The notes under the pieces: model-generated
Told to the model about the DNA's origin: nothing
Databases searched by the model: none
What the model saw: the letters and a program-made list of their open reading frames with translations, nothing else
Translations under genes and position numbers: made by a program
Assembly (NCBI RefSeq): GCF_003012775.1
Contig: NZ_PXYG01000007.1
Location: forward strand, 1-64,000
Direction of reading: 5' to 3'
DNA length: 64,000 nt
From: Zobellella endophytica
GTDB taxonomy: Bacteria > Pseudomonadota > Gammaproteobacteria > Enterobacterales > Aeromonadaceae
Shown here: positions 1 through 10,470 of the stretch, piece after piece
Numbering within the stretch: the stretch's first letter is position 1
Layout: the number at the start of each line of letters is the position of its first letter

Positions 1-29
1 TGCGAGTGCCCACACAGTTTGCTTGATAG

Positions 30-43
30 ATTGTTAAAGAGCG
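30..43 (-). promoter_or_regulatory. boxA antitermination element of a leftward rRNA operon leader
   Basis: On the minus strand this reads CGCTCTTTAACAAT, close to the E. coli rrn boxA (TGCTCTTTAACA). It is followed by a stretch ending TGTGTGGGCACTCGCA, which matches what I recall of the E. coli 16S leader just before mature 16S. The 16S gene must therefore start just beyond the left edge, transcribed leftward. BoxA loads the NusB/S10 antitermination complex. Only the leader is in the window, so no rRNA gene is annotated. Confidence 0.85.
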
Positions 44-70
44 TTGACCTGGTGTTGGTCAGGGCTGCGT

Positions 71-98
71 ATTCTACGCCGTCCTTTTGATTCGTCAA
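71..98 (-). promoter_or_regulatory. rrn P2-type promoter, leftward
   Basis: Minus strand: -35 TTGACG (93-98), a 16-nt spacer and -10 TAGAAT (71-76). It lies about 30 bp upstream of boxA and downstream of the stronger P1. This matches the tandem P1-P2 layout of gammaproteobacterial rRNA operons. The role is inferred from position and consensus. Confidence 0.7.
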
Positions 99-162
99 GC
101 GTTAAAACCGAAGTTTTTACCGCTTGTGACCGCGGCGGGTTGCGCCGTGTCAGTGGATGCGC

Positions 163-190
163 ATTATAGGCAGCCGCGCTTTTTGCGCAA
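163..190 (-). promoter_or_regulatory. rrn P1-type promoter, leftward
   Basis: Minus strand: -35 TTGCGC (185-190), a 16-nt spacer and a perfect -10 TATAAT (163-168), followed by a GC-rich discriminator starting GCGC as in growth-rate-controlled rRNA promoters. The DNA upstream of the -35 (about 191-235) has A and T tracts that could serve as an UP element. It diverges from rapA, so the intergenic region serves the rRNA operon and rapA back to back. Confidence 0.8.
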
Positions 191-382
191 GGGCTTTTTT
201 AATAAAAAACATCGCTAGCCTAATTTTCGACCACAAACCTGCTATTACTCTATTTTTATAGTTTCAGGCCAGCCATGCGCAACCGGCCGCACTTAATACA
301 GCCTGCTTTGGCGGATGCAGCCTCGCCCGCCTTGGGGTAAGATAGCGCCCCTTTTTTACCCCCCTTCAGCTTGGAGAATTGA

Positions 383-3256
383 ATGCCTTTTTCCCTCGGC
401 CAGCGTTGGATTAGCGATACAGAAACCGATCTGGGACTGGGAACCATTGTCGCCATCGATGTGCGCATGGTAACCATGCTATTTCCTGCCTGCGGTGAAA
501 ACCGCATGTATGCCAGGGACGATGCTCCCGTGACCCGGGTCATGTTTAATCCCGGTGATACCATCAGCAGCCATGAAGACTGGGAACTCGAAGTAGAGTC
601 GATTACCGAGCAGGATGGCCTGCTGACTTACCACGGTACCCGCCTGGACAATGGCGAGCAGACCGGCCTGAAGGAAACCTTTCTCAACCACTTCATCAAG
701 CTGAACAAACCCCAGGAACGGCTCTTTGCCGGCCAGATCGACAAAATTGGCCGTTTCAACTTGCGTTACCAGGCACTGATGTATCAGTTCAACCAGCGCC
801 GCTCTTCCCTGCGGGGCCTGGCCAGCGGCCGGGTGAGCCTGATCCCCCATCAGTTGCACATCGCTCGGGAAGTGGGCAGCCGCTATGCCCCTCGGGTATT
901 GCTGGCCGATGAAGTGGGCCTGGGAAAAACCATCGAAGCCGGCATGATCATCCAGCAGCAATGGCTCTCCGGACGGGCCAGCCGCATTCTGATCCTGGTG
1001 CCCGATGCGTTGATCCACCAGTGGCTGGTGGAAATGCTGCGCCGTTTCAACCTGCACTTCGCCCTGTTCGATGAAGAACGCTGTGTCGAGGCCTTTGCCG
1101 ACGCCGCCAATCCTTTTGATACCGAACAGCTGATCCTGTGCAGCCTCGACTTTATTACCAAGAAACGGAAACGCTTCGAGCAACTGCTCGACAGTCAGTG
1201 GGATCTGCTGGTGGTGGACGAGGCCCATCACCTGGTGTGGGACGCGGAGCAACCCAGTCGAGCCTATGAGGTGGTGGAAGCGCTGGCCGAGCAAATCCCG
1301 GGGGTATTACTGCTCACCGCTACCCCGGATCAGCAGGGTCACGAGAGCCACTTCGCCCGCCTGCGCCTGCTCGACCCAGAGCGTTTCTACGACTACGACG
1401 CTTTCCTGGCGGAAGAGGAAGACTATCAGCCGCTGGCGCAAGCGGCGGAAGCCCTGCTTTCCGAGGCCCCGCTGGATGAAGCGGCCATCGCCCGCCTGGC
1501 ACCCTTTATGGACGGTCAGGACGTCGACATCCTGAACGACGCCACCGCTCGTCAGCAATTGCTGACCCAGTTACTCGATCGCCACGGCACCGGTCGCCTG
1601 CTGTTTCGCAACACCCGCCATGCCATCAAGGGCTTTCCTTCCCGGCAGCTGCATCTGCACCCCCTTCCCCTGCCCAGCCAGTACAAGACCGCTATCCGGG
1701 TGGCCGGCATGATGGGCAGCCATCAGGACACCGCCGCCCAGGCCCTGCAGGCACTCTATCCGGAAGAAATCTACCGCCAGTTCGAGGGCGGCGACAGCGC
1801 CTGGGCCCAGTTCGACAGCCGAGTGGAATGGTTGCTGGAGTTCACCAAAGCCAAGCGCAACGACAAGATCCTGATCATCACCGCCAAGGCCGGGGTAGCG
1901 CTGGCTCTGGAGGAAGTGCTGCGCACCCGCGAAGGGATCCGCGGCACCGTGTTCCACGAGGGGATGTCGCTGCTGGAGCGGGACAAGGCCGCCGCCTACT
2001 TCGCCCAGCAGGAAGGGGGCGCCCAGGTGATGATCTGCTCGGAAATCGGCTCCGAGGGTCGCAACTTCCAGTTCGCCCACCAGCTGGTGCTGTTTGATCT
2101 GCCGCTGAATCCGGATCTGCTGGAACAGCGCATCGGCCGCCTCGACCGTATCGGCCAGCAGCATGATATCGACATTCACCTGCCCTATCTCGAAGGCACG
2201 GCGCAACAGGCGCTGACCCTGTGGTATCACCAGGGCATGGATGCCTTCAGCAAACCCAATGCGGTCGGCCAGCCGGTCTACCAGCAGGTGGCCGAACGCT
2301 TGCTGGAGCTGCTGGCCAACCACGGCCAGGATCGGGAAGCCCTGGAACAGCTGATCGCCGACACCCGCGCCCTGACCCTTGAGCTGAACAGCCAGATGGA
2401 GCAGGGCCGGGATCGGCTGCTGGAGCTGAATTCCAGCGGCGTTATCCATAACCACAGCCTCGCCAGCGAACTGGCCGAGGCCGACGAGGATCCCACCCTG
2501 GCGATCTTCGCCATCAAGCTGTTCGATGAAGTGGGGGTGCATCAGGACGACAAGGGCGAAAACATGATCGTGGTCCGTCCCACCGAACAGATGCTGGTTT
2601 CCCACTTCCCCGCCCTGCCCGAAGACGGCGCCAGCATTACCTTCGATCGGGAAACGGCGCTGAGCCGCGACGACCTGCAATTCCTGAGCTGGGATCACCC
2701 GATGATCCGCGGTGGCATCGATCTGGTGCTGGGGTCGGAAATCGGCACCACCTCGGTGGCCATCCTCAAGAACAAGGCGTTGCCGGTCGGCACCCAGTTC
2801 GTGGAGCTGGTGTTCGTGGCCGAATCGGCCCATAACGCCCAGCTGTATCGCTTCCTGCCGCCGGCCCCGATCCGCCTGCTGCTCGACAAGAACGGCAATA
2901 ACCTGGCGGACAAGGTCAGCTTCGAATCCTTTGATCGGCAACTGAGCGCGGTCAACCGTCACCTGGCCAGCAAGCTGGTCAACGCCTCCCAGACGGTAAT
3001 TCACCAATTGCTGCAGGCCGCCCAGCCCGTGGCGGAACAGCAGATGATCCAGTTGGTGGAGCAGGCCAGAGCACAGATGCACGAGTCCATCGGCCAGGAG
3101 CTGGGCCGCCTGCAACAGCTGGCCAAGGTCAACCCGAACGTACGTGACAGCGAACTCGGCCACCTGCAGGAACTGAAAACGGAGCTGGACAACCTGCTCA
3201 GCCATACCCGCTTAAAACTGGACGCGATTCGGTTTATTGTGGTCAGCCATCAATAA
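383..3256 (+). CDS. rapA: RNA polymerase-associated SWI2/SNF2 ATPase RapA (HepA)
   Basis: Encodes 957 aa, close to the roughly 968 aa of E. coli RapA, and the N-terminus ([14 protein letters not shown]) matches that family. RapA binds core RNA polymerase and uses ATP to recycle stalled polymerase. The Walker A segment ([12 protein letters not shown]) is near residue 175 and the DEAH box ([10 protein letters not shown]) near 277. The helicase C-terminal lobe, with GSEGRNFQ and IGRLDRIGQ, lies at about 553-592. A GGAG ribosome site sits 6 nt before the ATG. rluA follows after 17 nt, as in E. coli, so the two are probably cotranscribed. Nothing is missing or truncated. Confidence 0.97.
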   Translation: MPFSLGQRWISDTETDLGLGTIVAIDVRMVTMLFPACGENRMYARDDAPVTRVMFNPGDTISSHEDWELEVESITEQDGLLTYHGTRLDNGEQTGLKETFLNHFIKLNKPQERLFAGQIDKIGRFNLRYQALMYQFNQRRSSLRGLASGRVSLIPHQLHIAREVGSRYAPRVLLADEVGLGKTIEAGMIIQQQWLSGRASRILILVPDALIHQWLVEMLRRFNLHFALFDEERCVEAFADAANPFDTEQLILCSLDFITKKRKRFEQLLDSQWDLLVVDEAHHLVWDAEQPSRAYEVVEALAEQIPGVLLLTATPDQQGHESHFARLRLLDPERFYDYDAFLAEEEDYQPLAQAAEALLSEAPLDEAAIARLAPFMDGQDVDILNDATARQQLLTQLLDRHGTGRLLFRNTRHAIKGFPSRQLHLHPLPLPSQYKTAIRVAGMMGSHQDTAAQALQALYPEEIYRQFEGGDSAWAQFDSRVEWLLEFTKAKRNDKILIITAKAGVALALEEVLRTREGIRGTVFHEGMSLLERDKAAAYFAQQEGGAQVMICSEIGSEGRNFQFAHQLVLFDLPLNPDLLEQRIGRLDRIGQQHDIDIHLPYLEGTAQQALTLWYHQGMDAFSKPNAVGQPVYQQVAERLLELLANHGQDREALEQLIADTRALTLELNSQMEQGRDRLLELNSSGVIHNHSLASELAEADEDPTLAIFAIKLFDEVGVHQDDKGENMIVVRPTEQMLVSHFPALPEDGASITFDRETALSRDDLQFLSWDHPMIRGGIDLVLGSEIGTTSVAILKNKALPVGTQFVELVFVAESAHNAQLYRFLPPAPIRLLLDKNGNNLADKVSFESFDRQLSAVNRHLASKLVNASQTVIHQLLQAAQPVAEQQMIQLVEQARAQMHESIGQELGRLQQLAKVNPNVRDSELGHLQELKTELDNLLSHTRLKLDAIRFIVVSHQ

Positions 3257-3273
3257 GGGACGATACCACCATC

Positions 3274-3939
3274 ATGGTTTTGCTGCGTTACGATCCGCCC
3301 ACGGCTCCCCAGTTCGAGGTGCTGTACCAGGACAACAGCCTGATTGTGCTGAACAAGCCAAGCGGGCTGCTGACCGTGCCCGGCCGGGAGCTTGTTCACC
3401 GGGACAGCCTGTCCTACCGGGTACAACGGGTCTATCCCACGGTACAGGTGGTGCACCGGCTGGACATGGCCACCTCCGGGGTCATCGTCATGGCCCTGCA
3501 CCCCAAGGCCCACCGGGAGCTCAACCGGCAATTCCGCGAGCGGGAAACGGCCAAGCGCTACTACGCCTGGGTCTATGGCCGCCCGGAGCAGGACGGTGGC
3601 AGCATAGCGCTGCCGCTGTGCTGCGACTGGCCCAACCGACCCCGGCACATGGTCAGCCTCGAACATGGCAAGCACGCCCTCACCCACTGGCGCTGTCTCA
3701 AACGGCTCGCCGATCGCAGCCTGCTGGAGCTGACGCCGATCACCGGGCGATCCCATCAGCTGAGGGTGCACATGCTCAGCCTGGGCCACCCCATACTGGG
3801 CGACAACCTGTATGCACAGGGCCCGGCCCTGGAGATGGCGCCCCAGTTGCAGCTGCATGCGGCCCTGCTGGAGTTTCGCCATCCCAGGACCAAACAGTGG
3901 CTCAGTTTCAGCACCACGGCCCCCTTTTCCATGGAGTAG
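3274..3939 (+). CDS. rluA: Dual-specificity pseudouridine synthase RluA (23S U746 / tRNA U32)
   Basis: Encodes 221 aa, the usual size for RluA. The catalytic motif HRLDMATSG places the nucleophilic Asp at residue 64, as in E. coli. The downstream RSHQLRVHM block is also typical of the RluA/RluC/RluD superfamily. The short form without an S4 domain favours RluA over RluC and RluD. It isomerises uridine to pseudouridine in 23S rRNA and several tRNAs. It lies 17 nt after rapA and 3 nt before the next gene. Confidence 0.92.
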   Translation: MVLLRYDPPTAPQFEVLYQDNSLIVLNKPSGLLTVPGRELVHRDSLSYRVQRVYPTVQVVHRLDMATSGVIVMALHPKAHRELNRQFRERETAKRYYAWVYGRPEQDGGSIALPLCCDWPNRPRHMVSLEHGKHALTHWRCLKRLADRSLLELTPITGRSHQLRVHMLSLGHPILGDNLYAQGPALEMAPQLQLHAALLEFRHPRTKQWLSFSTTAPFSME

Positions 3940-3942
3940 CCT

Positions 3943-4743
3943 ATGGCCCGGACAGGATGGCGTGCCGGCATATTGATCTTGCTGAGCCTGCTGGGCGGCT
4001 CGGCCGCCTGGGCCCGTCTCGACTGGACGGCCTTCGAGCAATACCGGTCGCCGTCGGCGCTGCTGTATTTTGAAACGCCACGGCCACGGGCGGAAGGCAG
4101 CCTGCTGATCTGGCCCGAGCTGAGCCAGCCGCACCTCTGGCTGGCCATGGCCGAATACTGGCAGCGGAAGGGATGGGACTTCATCCTGTTACTACCGGAT
4201 GCCAGCCAGCAGGCCTTTGATCCGGCCACCGAAGCCCCCTCCCCGGTGCAGCGCCAGTGGCTGGTCCGGCAGGGAGAACGCCTGCAGGACGCCCTGGCCG
4301 ACACTGATCCGGAGCGGCGCCTGCTGGTACTGGTGCAGGGCAGTGCCGCCCTCTGGTATCAACAGCTGGTGGACGGGGGCACACTGAGCACCCCCGATGC
4401 CCTGGTGGTGTTCGATGCCCATCCCCGGCCGAGTGCGCAACAACGCATGCTGGCCATCAGCCTGGCCCGCAGCCCCTATCCGGTGCTGGATATCGACAGC
4501 CGGCCCCGGGAGCCCCTGAGCCGCCTCAACCAACAACGCCGCCGACAGCAGAGCGAGCAACAGGAAAAAGCCGATTACCAGATGGAATTATTAACCGGGC
4601 ATGCCCTGCTGGAAAGGCAGATCGCGGGCTGGCTGGTCCGTCTGGGCTGGCTGCCGCTGCCGCCAGGCGCACCCGATTACCTGAAAGGAAAACGCAATGA
4701 AGCTGGTATTTCTAGACCGACAGACCCTGGCCCCGGACGTTAA
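3943..4743 (+). CDS. DUF3530 family predicted periplasmic alpha/beta-hydrolase-like protein
   Basis: Encodes 266 aa with a clear signal peptide (about residues 1-24, ending AAWA). The remainder looks like the DUF3530 family, which resembles alpha/beta hydrolases: a strand followed by VLVQGSAALWYQ recalls a nucleophile-elbow region, and later VVFDAHP follows. I cannot identify a full catalytic triad. Function is unknown. Its last 47 nt overlap the start of the next gene in another frame, so the two are tightly linked in translation. Family assignment is from memory of the pattern. Confidence 0.6.
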   Translation: MARTGWRAGILILLSLLGGSAAWARLDWTAFEQYRSPSALLYFETPRPRAEGSLLIWPELSQPHLWLAMAEYWQRKGWDFILLLPDASQQAFDPATEAPSPVQRQWLVRQGERLQDALADTDPERRLLVLVQGSAALWYQQLVDGGTLSTPDALVVFDAHPRPSAQQRMLAISLARSPYPVLDIDSRPREPLSRLNQQRRRQQSEQQEKADYQMELLTGHALLERQIAGWLVRLGWLPLPPGAPDYLKGKRNEAGISRPTDPGPGR

Positions 4744-5647
4744 GCTCCGCTCCCCGGACTTTGCCCACCAATGGCAGAGCTTCCAGCACACCGCCCCCGA
4801 GCAGGTGGAGGAACGCCTGCAGGATGCGGACATCGCCATCGTCAACAAGGTCCGCCTCAAGGCCGCCACCCTGGCCCGGCTGCCCCGGCTGAAACTGGTG
4901 GCCATCGCCGCCACCGGCAGCGATAACGTCGATCTGGCCGCCTGCCGTGCCGCCGGCATCAGGGTGTGCAACATTCGCGGTTACTCGGAAAACTCGGTGC
5001 CGGAGCATGCCCTGGCGCTGATCATGGCGCTGAACCGCAGCATCACCGCCTACCATGCCTCGGTCATCGCTGGCCGCTGGCAACAGGCCGGGCAGTTCTG
5101 CTATTTCGACTATCCGGTGCGGGATCTGGCCGGACAGACCCTGGGGCTGGTCGGCTACGGCACCATCGCCCGGGATCTGGAGCGGCTGGCGACGGCACTG
5201 GGGATGAAGGTCATGGTCGCGGCCCGCAAGGGCCAGCCGGCCGGCGAAGGCCGCCTGGCCTTCGACGAGGTGCTGGCCCGAGCCGATGTGCTGAGCCTGC
5301 ACTGCCCGCTGACCCCGGAGACCCGCAACCTGATAGGCCCCCGTGAACTCGCGCTGATGAAATCCGACGCCCTGCTGATCAATGTCGGCCGTGGCGGCCT
5401 GGTGGACGAGAGCGCCCTGCTGGCGGCCCTGGAAAACGGAACCATCGGTGGCGCCGGCTTCGATGTGGTCACCCAGGAGCCACCGGCGCCGGACAACCCG
5501 CTGCTGCAGGCCCTGCGTTACCCCAATTTTATCCTGACCCCCCACGTGGCCTGGGCCAGCCATTCGGCCATGCAGCGGCTGGCGGATCAGTTGATCGACA
5601 ATATCGAGGCCTTTGTGGCCGGCAGGGCGCAGAACTGTTTGGTGTAA
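4697..5647 (+). CDS. hprA: D-2-hydroxyacid dehydrogenase, HprA/glycerate dehydrogenase-like
   Basis: Encodes 316 aa. NAD-dependent D-isomer 2-hydroxyacid dehydrogenases reduce glyoxylate or hydroxypyruvate, or oxidise D-glycerate. The catalytic triad is complete: Arg232 (NVGRGG), Glu261 (TQEPP) and His283 (TPHVAW). The nucleotide-binding loop is GYGTIA at 153-158, so the third glycine of GxGxxG is an alanine, as in some HprA-like members. It starts inside the DUF3530 gene (47-nt overlap) and ends 57 nt before the convergent djlA. The exact substrate cannot be read from sequence, so the hprA symbol is a best match. Confidence 0.75.
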   Translation: MKLVFLDRQTLAPDVKLRSPDFAHQWQSFQHTAPEQVEERLQDADIAIVNKVRLKAATLARLPRLKLVAIAATGSDNVDLAACRAAGIRVCNIRGYSENSVPEHALALIMALNRSITAYHASVIAGRWQQAGQFCYFDYPVRDLAGQTLGLVGYGTIARDLERLATALGMKVMVAARKGQPAGEGRLAFDEVLARADVLSLHCPLTPETRNLIGPRELALMKSDALLINVGRGGLVDESALLAALENGTIGGAGFDVVTQEPPAPDNPLLQALRYPNFILTPHVAWASHSAMQRLADQLIDNIEAFVAGRAQNCLV

Positions 5648-5704
5648 GCGAAGGGGTGAGGGGCCAAGCATGGCATCGCTTAACACTTCCCCCCTGCCAC
5701 CCAT

Positions 5705-6505
5705 TCAACGAATATTGCGCGCCGCCTTGATGGTTTCCCAGGCCTGCTGAATGTCCTGGGCCTTTTCCTTGGCCATGTCCATCATCTCCTTCGGCAGGCC
5801 CTGGGCCACCAGCTTGTCCGGGTGGTGCTTGGACATCTGCCGGCGATAGGCTTTCTTGACGGTGGCGTCGTCGGCGCCGGCCTCCACCTCCAGGATACGG
5901 TAGGCGTCGCGCAGCCTGTCCTCCGCCGGCCGCTGTTGCCGCCTGCCCGTCTGCTGTCCGTTGCGGAACATGTGCAGCTGGGCCTCGGCAAAGGCCAGCA
6001 ACTGCTCCAGTTCATGCTCGGAGAACCCCAACTCGGCGGCGATGACGTGCAACAAACGGCGTTCGGCCGGGTGCAGTCCGCCGTCGGCAAAGGCCAGCTG
6101 CAGCTGCACCTCCATGAAGAAGCGCAGCAGGTTGCGGCTGTCCTTCACCTGAGCGCGAAAGCGACGCAGGGTGTCAGCCAGGGGAAAGTCGCTTTCCTTG
6201 CCTTCCCGAAACGCCTGCTGGGCCCGGCTGCGCAGCTCGCCCTGCAGCCGCATCTGCGTCATCAGGTGTTCGGCCAGCCGGATTTCTTCACTCGATACCT
6301 GGCCGCTGGACTTGGCAATATGTCCCATGGTGGCGAAGGTGGCATAGAGAAACTCGGCCTGGGCACTCTTATTGAACTGCCAGGCATTGGCCAGTTTCTT
6401 GTCGACCAGATGCCCCAGCCACAGGCCGAGCAGGGCACCGGGAATATTGCCGATCAGCAGCCCGAACAGAAAGCCGATCAGTTTGCCTTTGATATGGGCC
6501 AGCAT
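5705..6505 (-). CDS. djlA: Co-chaperone DjlA, membrane-anchored J-domain protein
   Basis: Encodes 266 aa. An N-terminal glycine-rich transmembrane segment (about 9-31, GFLFGLLIGNIPG) is followed by a TerB-like helical middle domain and a C-terminal J domain (about 201-266) containing the HPD tripeptide (SKHHPDK). This order is diagnostic of DjlA, which stimulates DnaK ATPase at the inner membrane. It is divergent from lptD, the same arrangement as in E. coli. Length matches the family (about 270 aa). Confidence 0.93.
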   Translation of the reverse strand: MLAHIKGKLIGFLFGLLIGNIPGALLGLWLGHLVDKKLANAWQFNKSAQAEFLYATFATMGHIAKSSGQVSSEEIRLAEHLMTQMRLQGELRSRAQQAFREGKESDFPLADTLRRFRAQVKDSRNLLRFFMEVQLQLAFADGGLHPAERRLLHVIAAELGFSEHELEQLLAFAEAQLHMFRNGQQTGRRQQRPAEDRLRDAYRILEVEAGADDATVKKAYRRQMSKHHPDKLVAQGLPKEMMDMAKEKAQDIQQAWETIKAARNIR

Positions 6506-6776
6506 TCAGCGCCCTCCCGCCCGCACCGGCCGACGGACCGGGCAGGATGTCAAAGGAGAAAGGTGCGGCCTCGACAGCGATGGCCAGTGATGGAAGGATG
6601 GTTTCATCGAGCGTGTCCGGGTTCAGAAAAGTGTTGTAAAAGCAGGGCCATAGTGCTGACAGCGAGAATGCATTATCATAGCCAGCTACCATAAAGTAAT
6701 GACACCAAAAGCTCAACCAGCCTTAACCCCGCGATCAGGGCGGTGTCGCCAAGATCAGGAACGCGAGCGTCAACCC

Positions 6777-9128
6777 ATGAGAATACGGATTATCGGCTTT
6801 CCCCTGCTGTTTGTCTCCGGCCTGGCCCAGGCCCAGAGCGACGCCATTGTCGCCGACAATGACGCCCCCTTTTCTTTCAGCCGCTGTTTCAGCCATGTGC
6901 CGCTGCGGGTCGACAGCACCGAAAACGACACCGATGCCCCCATCACCGTGACCGCCGAGGTGCTCAATGCCACCCGCGAGGGCAAGATCCTCTACCGGGG
7001 CGATGTGCAGGTCAACCAGGCCCGGCGCAGCTTCAGTGCCGACTACGCCGAGCTGGAGCAGCAGAGCCGCGACGTCAGGGCCGAGGGCAATATCCGCTAC
7101 AGCGACGGCACCATCACGGTGGAAAGCGACGGCCCCCTCAGCGGCAACCTCGACACCAGGGACACCGAGCTGGAGCAGGCCCGTTACCAGTTGCACGGCA
7201 ATCCCGGCCGGGGGGAAGCCGGCCGGGTGCGGATGACCGACAACACCAACAGGGTCGATCTGAACGGCGCCAGCTATACCACCTGCCCCCCCAACGAGGA
7301 AGCCTGGCAACTCAGGGCCAGCTCGGTGCAGGTAGAGCAGGATAAGGTGTTCGGCGAGGCCTGGAACGCCGTCCTGTGGCTGGGAGAAGTCCCGGTGTTT
7401 TATTTTCCCTACATCAAGTTCCCGGTCAAGGACGAGCGCCAGAGCGGCCTGCTTTACCCGTCCTTCGACATCAGCAGCGAAAGCGGCACCGATATCCGCC
7501 AGCCTTTTTACTGGAACATCGCGCCCAATTACGACGCCACCATCACGCCCCGTTACATGGAACGACGCGGCACCATGGCCCAGCTGGAGTTTCGCTACCT
7601 GCCGGTGGAAGGCCAGAGCGGCACCCTCTACGGTGAATACCTGAGCAGCGACGACAAGCTGAGCGATACCGAGTGGCGCGACGACGCCCGCTGGCTGTTC
7701 AACTGGCAGCACAGCGCCCGCTTCGATGCCGAGGGCCACTGGCGCGGACAGATCGATTACACCAAGGTGGCCGGCTGGGATTTCGCCTATGTGGACGATT
7801 TTTCCCCCCCGGTGGGCGTCCTGGTCGACGACCAGCTGCTGCAGTCCTTTCAGGGCGGCTATTACGACCGCAGCTGGCAGCTGACCGCCGAGATGCGCGA
7901 TTATCAGATCCTCAAACCGGACCGGCTCAGCCCCTTCGAACTGGCCCCCAGCCTGACGCTGACCAGCTACCGCGGCATGGGCAGTATCGATCTCGCCTTC
8001 GACTCCGAACTAACCCGGTTCGGCAACGACGCCCAGGACATCTATGAAGCCACCCGCTTCCATGCCGAGCCCAGGCTGATCTACTCGGTCATCGACCAGC
8101 CCGGCGCCCAGCTGACCGCCGATGCCGGCGCCTACTATACCCACTACGAGCAGGATGTGCCTGATCGGCTGAACGATCACTACAGAAATAAACTGGGCTT
8201 TAATTCTGAAGAGCTGGACAGCAGCGTCGACCGGTTGCTGCCCCGGTTGCGGCTGAATGGCACCCTGGTGTTCGATCGCGACACCCGCTGGTTCGGCCAG
8301 GATTTTACCCAGACCCTCGAGCCCCAGCTTCAGTATCTGTATGTGCCGTACAAGGAGCAGGACCATATCGGCCTGTACGACACCACCGATATGCGCCAGG
8401 ACTACTACAGCCTGTTCAGCGATCGCCGTTTTGCCGGCCTGGACAGGATCAGCGACGCCAACCAGCTGACCGCCGGCTTCTCCAGCCGGATCTACGACGA
8501 CAGCGGCACCGAACGCCTGCGCCTGGCACTGGCCCAGTCCTACAACTTTACCCCGCCCCGGGTCCGGCTGTTTCCGGGCGATACCCCGAGCGACACCAAC
8601 CGCTCCTTTCTGACCTTCGAGGGCGATTTGAACCTCGACGGCAGCTGGTTCATCCATTCTGAAGCCCAGCAGGATACCCGTAACAACCGGCTGGCGGCAG
8701 GCAACCTCACCCTGGAATACAACGAGCAGGGCAAGCTGGCTCAGCTCGGCTTCCGCCACCTCAACCGGAACTACTTCAGCGACGCCAGCCTGGAAAAGGA
8801 TCTGAACCAGCTCGGCGGCACCTTTTCCTGGCCACTAGACCCGCAATGGCGCCTGATTGGCGGTTATTACCGGGATATTGAACTCGATCGCAATATCGAT
8901 ACTCTGATAGGGTTGCGCTACGACTCCTGCTGTTGGGCCGTCAGCCTGGTATGGGAGCAATGGCAGAAAGAGGACAAGCTGACAAACCGCCCGGATGCGA
9001 TACAGGAAACCAGTATCGGTTTACGTTTCGAACTGAAAGGGTTGAGCTCGGTCGGAACCGGAAGCGGCGAGTTCAAGCCGGGTACCCAGCTGTTGCCTTA
9101 CTATCGTCCGTTCAATCTCAACAACTGA
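6777..9128 (+). CDS. lptD: LPS-assembly outer-membrane protein LptD
   Basis: Encodes 783 aa from the ATG at 6777. A longer frame opens at 6699, but this ATG begins directly with a signal peptide (MRIRIIGFPLLFVSGLAQAQ), so it is preferred. LptD with LptE inserts lipopolysaccharide into the outer leaflet. The N-terminal OstA/LptA-like jellyroll is followed by the OstA C-terminal beta-barrel. The four structural cysteines of enteric LptD are present: near residues 37 and 169, plus the adjacent CC pair near 717. They form the interdomain disulfides that need Dsb proteins (dsbD is in this window). surA follows after 25 nt, reproducing the lptD-surA-pdxA-rsmA-apaGH operon. Confidence 0.95.
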   Translation: MRIRIIGFPLLFVSGLAQAQSDAIVADNDAPFSFSRCFSHVPLRVDSTENDTDAPITVTAEVLNATREGKILYRGDVQVNQARRSFSADYAELEQQSRDVRAEGNIRYSDGTITVESDGPLSGNLDTRDTELEQARYQLHGNPGRGEAGRVRMTDNTNRVDLNGASYTTCPPNEEAWQLRASSVQVEQDKVFGEAWNAVLWLGEVPVFYFPYIKFPVKDERQSGLLYPSFDISSESGTDIRQPFYWNIAPNYDATITPRYMERRGTMAQLEFRYLPVEGQSGTLYGEYLSSDDKLSDTEWRDDARWLFNWQHSARFDAEGHWRGQIDYTKVAGWDFAYVDDFSPPVGVLVDDQLLQSFQGGYYDRSWQLTAEMRDYQILKPDRLSPFELAPSLTLTSYRGMGSIDLAFDSELTRFGNDAQDIYEATRFHAEPRLIYSVIDQPGAQLTADAGAYYTHYEQDVPDRLNDHYRNKLGFNSEELDSSVDRLLPRLRLNGTLVFDRDTRWFGQDFTQTLEPQLQYLYVPYKEQDHIGLYDTTDMRQDYYSLFSDRRFAGLDRISDANQLTAGFSSRIYDDSGTERLRLALAQSYNFTPPRVRLFPGDTPSDTNRSFLTFEGDLNLDGSWFIHSEAQQDTRNNRLAAGNLTLEYNEQGKLAQLGFRHLNRNYFSDASLEKDLNQLGGTFSWPLDPQWRLIGGYYRDIELDRNIDTLIGLRYDSCCWAVSLVWEQWQKEDKLTNRPDAIQETSIGLRFELKGLSSVGTGSGEFKPGTQLLPYYRPFNLNN

Positions 9129-9153
9129 ATTCTTACTGTGCACAGGACCTGTC

Positions 9154-10470
9154 ATGAACAAAAGATGTAAACAACTGCTTATCGCCGCCGGCCTGAGTCT
9201 GGTGACGGCCACCAGCCAGGCGGTTGAACTGCTGGATAAGGTGGTCGCTGTCGTCAATCAGGATGTGGTGCTGGAAAGCCAGCTCTCGGGTCTGGTCAAT
9301 CAGGTCCGGCAGAGCGCCCGGGCCGCCGGTCAGCCCTTGCCGGAAGAGCAACTGCTGCGCAAGCAGGCGCTGGAACGTCTCATCCAGGAAAGCCTGCAGC
9401 TGCAGCTGGCCGAACGCCTGGGGCTGCGCATCACCGACACCCAGCTGGAGCAGGCCCTGGCCAATATCGCCCGCGGCGAGGGCAAGAGCCTCGAGCAGCT
9501 GCGGGCCGACGCCGCGGCCGAGGGCCTGAGCTACAGCCAGTTCCGGGAGCAGGTGCGCAACGAAATCCTGCTGAGCGAGCTGGCCCGCAACCAGGTTCGC
9601 CGCCGCATCAACATCTCCGATCAGGAAGTCAAACAGGTGGTGCAGATGATCAAGGAGCAGGGACAGAGCAACACCCGTTACCGGGTCGGCAATATCCTGC
9701 TGCCGCTGCCGTCCAGCCCCAGCAGCGAACAGCTGCGCCAAGCAAGCAGCCGGGCCGAGCAGTTGATCACCCAACTGAAACAGGGCGCCGATTTCCGCCA
9801 GTTGGCCATCGCCCACAGTGCCGGTCCCAAGGCGTTGGAAGGCGGCGACTGGGGCATGATGGGCATCAACGAAATGCCCTCGTTGTTCAGTGAAGCCGTG
9901 AAGAATTACGGCAAGGGTGATATCATCGGGCCCATTCGCTCCGGGGCCGGCCTGCATATCCTGACCATCTTCGATACCGAGGGCGGAACGGCGCAAACGG
10001 TGCAGGCAGTGGAAGTCAAGGCCCGCCATATCCTGATCAAGCCTTCGATCATCATGAGTGAGGAAAAGGCCCAGTCGATGCTGGCCGGCTTTGCCCGCGC
10101 CATCCGTTCGGGCGAAACCTCGATGACAGCACTGGCCGAGCAGTATTCCGAAGATCCCGACTCCGCCATCAACGGCGGCGACCTGGGCTGGGCCGCGCCC
10201 GAGATGTACGTCAGCGCCTTTCGCGATACCGTCAACCGGCTTGAGGTCGGCCAACTGAGCGAACCGTTCCGCTCCGAACACGGCTGGCACCTGGTGCAGC
10301 TGGAAGACCGGCGGGTGACGGACGCCACCGAACAGGCGACGGAGCAACGCGCCTACCAGTTGATCTTTAATCGTCGCTTTACCGAAGAAGTGCAGACCTG
10401 GCTGGACGAGCTGAGGGACGAAGCCTATATCCGTATTGTCGACACCAATTTATCCGACGGTGAACTGTGA
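9154..10470 (+). CDS. surA: Periplasmic chaperone and peptidyl-prolyl isomerase SurA
   Basis: Encodes 438 aa with a signal peptide (about 1-23). A helical N-domain is followed by two parvulin-type PPIase domains (starting near [12 protein letters not shown] and near [11 protein letters not shown]) and a short C-terminal helix. SurA carries unfolded outer-membrane proteins, including LptD, across the periplasm. An AGGA Shine-Dalgarno precedes the ATG. Its stop overlaps the GTG start of pdxA (GTGA), which indicates translational coupling. Length is close to E. coli SurA (428 aa). Confidence 0.95.
   Translation: MNKRCKQLLIAAGLSLVTATSQAVELLDKVVAVVNQDVVLESQLSGLVNQVRQSARAAGQPLPEEQLLRKQALERLIQESLQLQLAERLGLRITDTQLEQALANIARGEGKSLEQLRADAAAEGLSYSQFREQVRNEILLSELARNQVRRRINISDQEVKQVVQMIKEQGQSNTRYRVGNILLPLPSSPSSEQLRQASSRAEQLITQLKQGADFRQLAIAHSAGPKALEGGDWGMMGINEMPSLFSEAVKNYGKGDIIGPIRSGAGLHILTIFDTEGGTAQTVQAVEVKARHILIKPSIIMSEEKAQSMLAGFARAIRSGETSMTALAEQYSEDPDSAINGGDLGWAAPEMYVSAFRDTVNRLEVGQLSEPFRSEHGWHLVQLEDRRVTDATEQATEQRAYQLIFNRRFTEEVQTWLDELRDEAYIRIVDTNLSDGEL

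Noticed and set aside
1571..3205. Long open frame antisense to rapA, with many others like it opposite lptD, mscM, mutL, groEL and yheS
   Set aside because: High GC leaves few stop codons in other frames. The translations are low-complexity (His, Gln, Gly, Arg-rich) with no family resemblance, and each lies opposite a clear gene.
6506..6776. Sigma-E promoter for lptD
   Set aside because: In E. coli lptD is under sigma-E, but I found no GGAACTT-like -35 with a TCTGA-like -10 at suitable distance in the 270 bp upstream.
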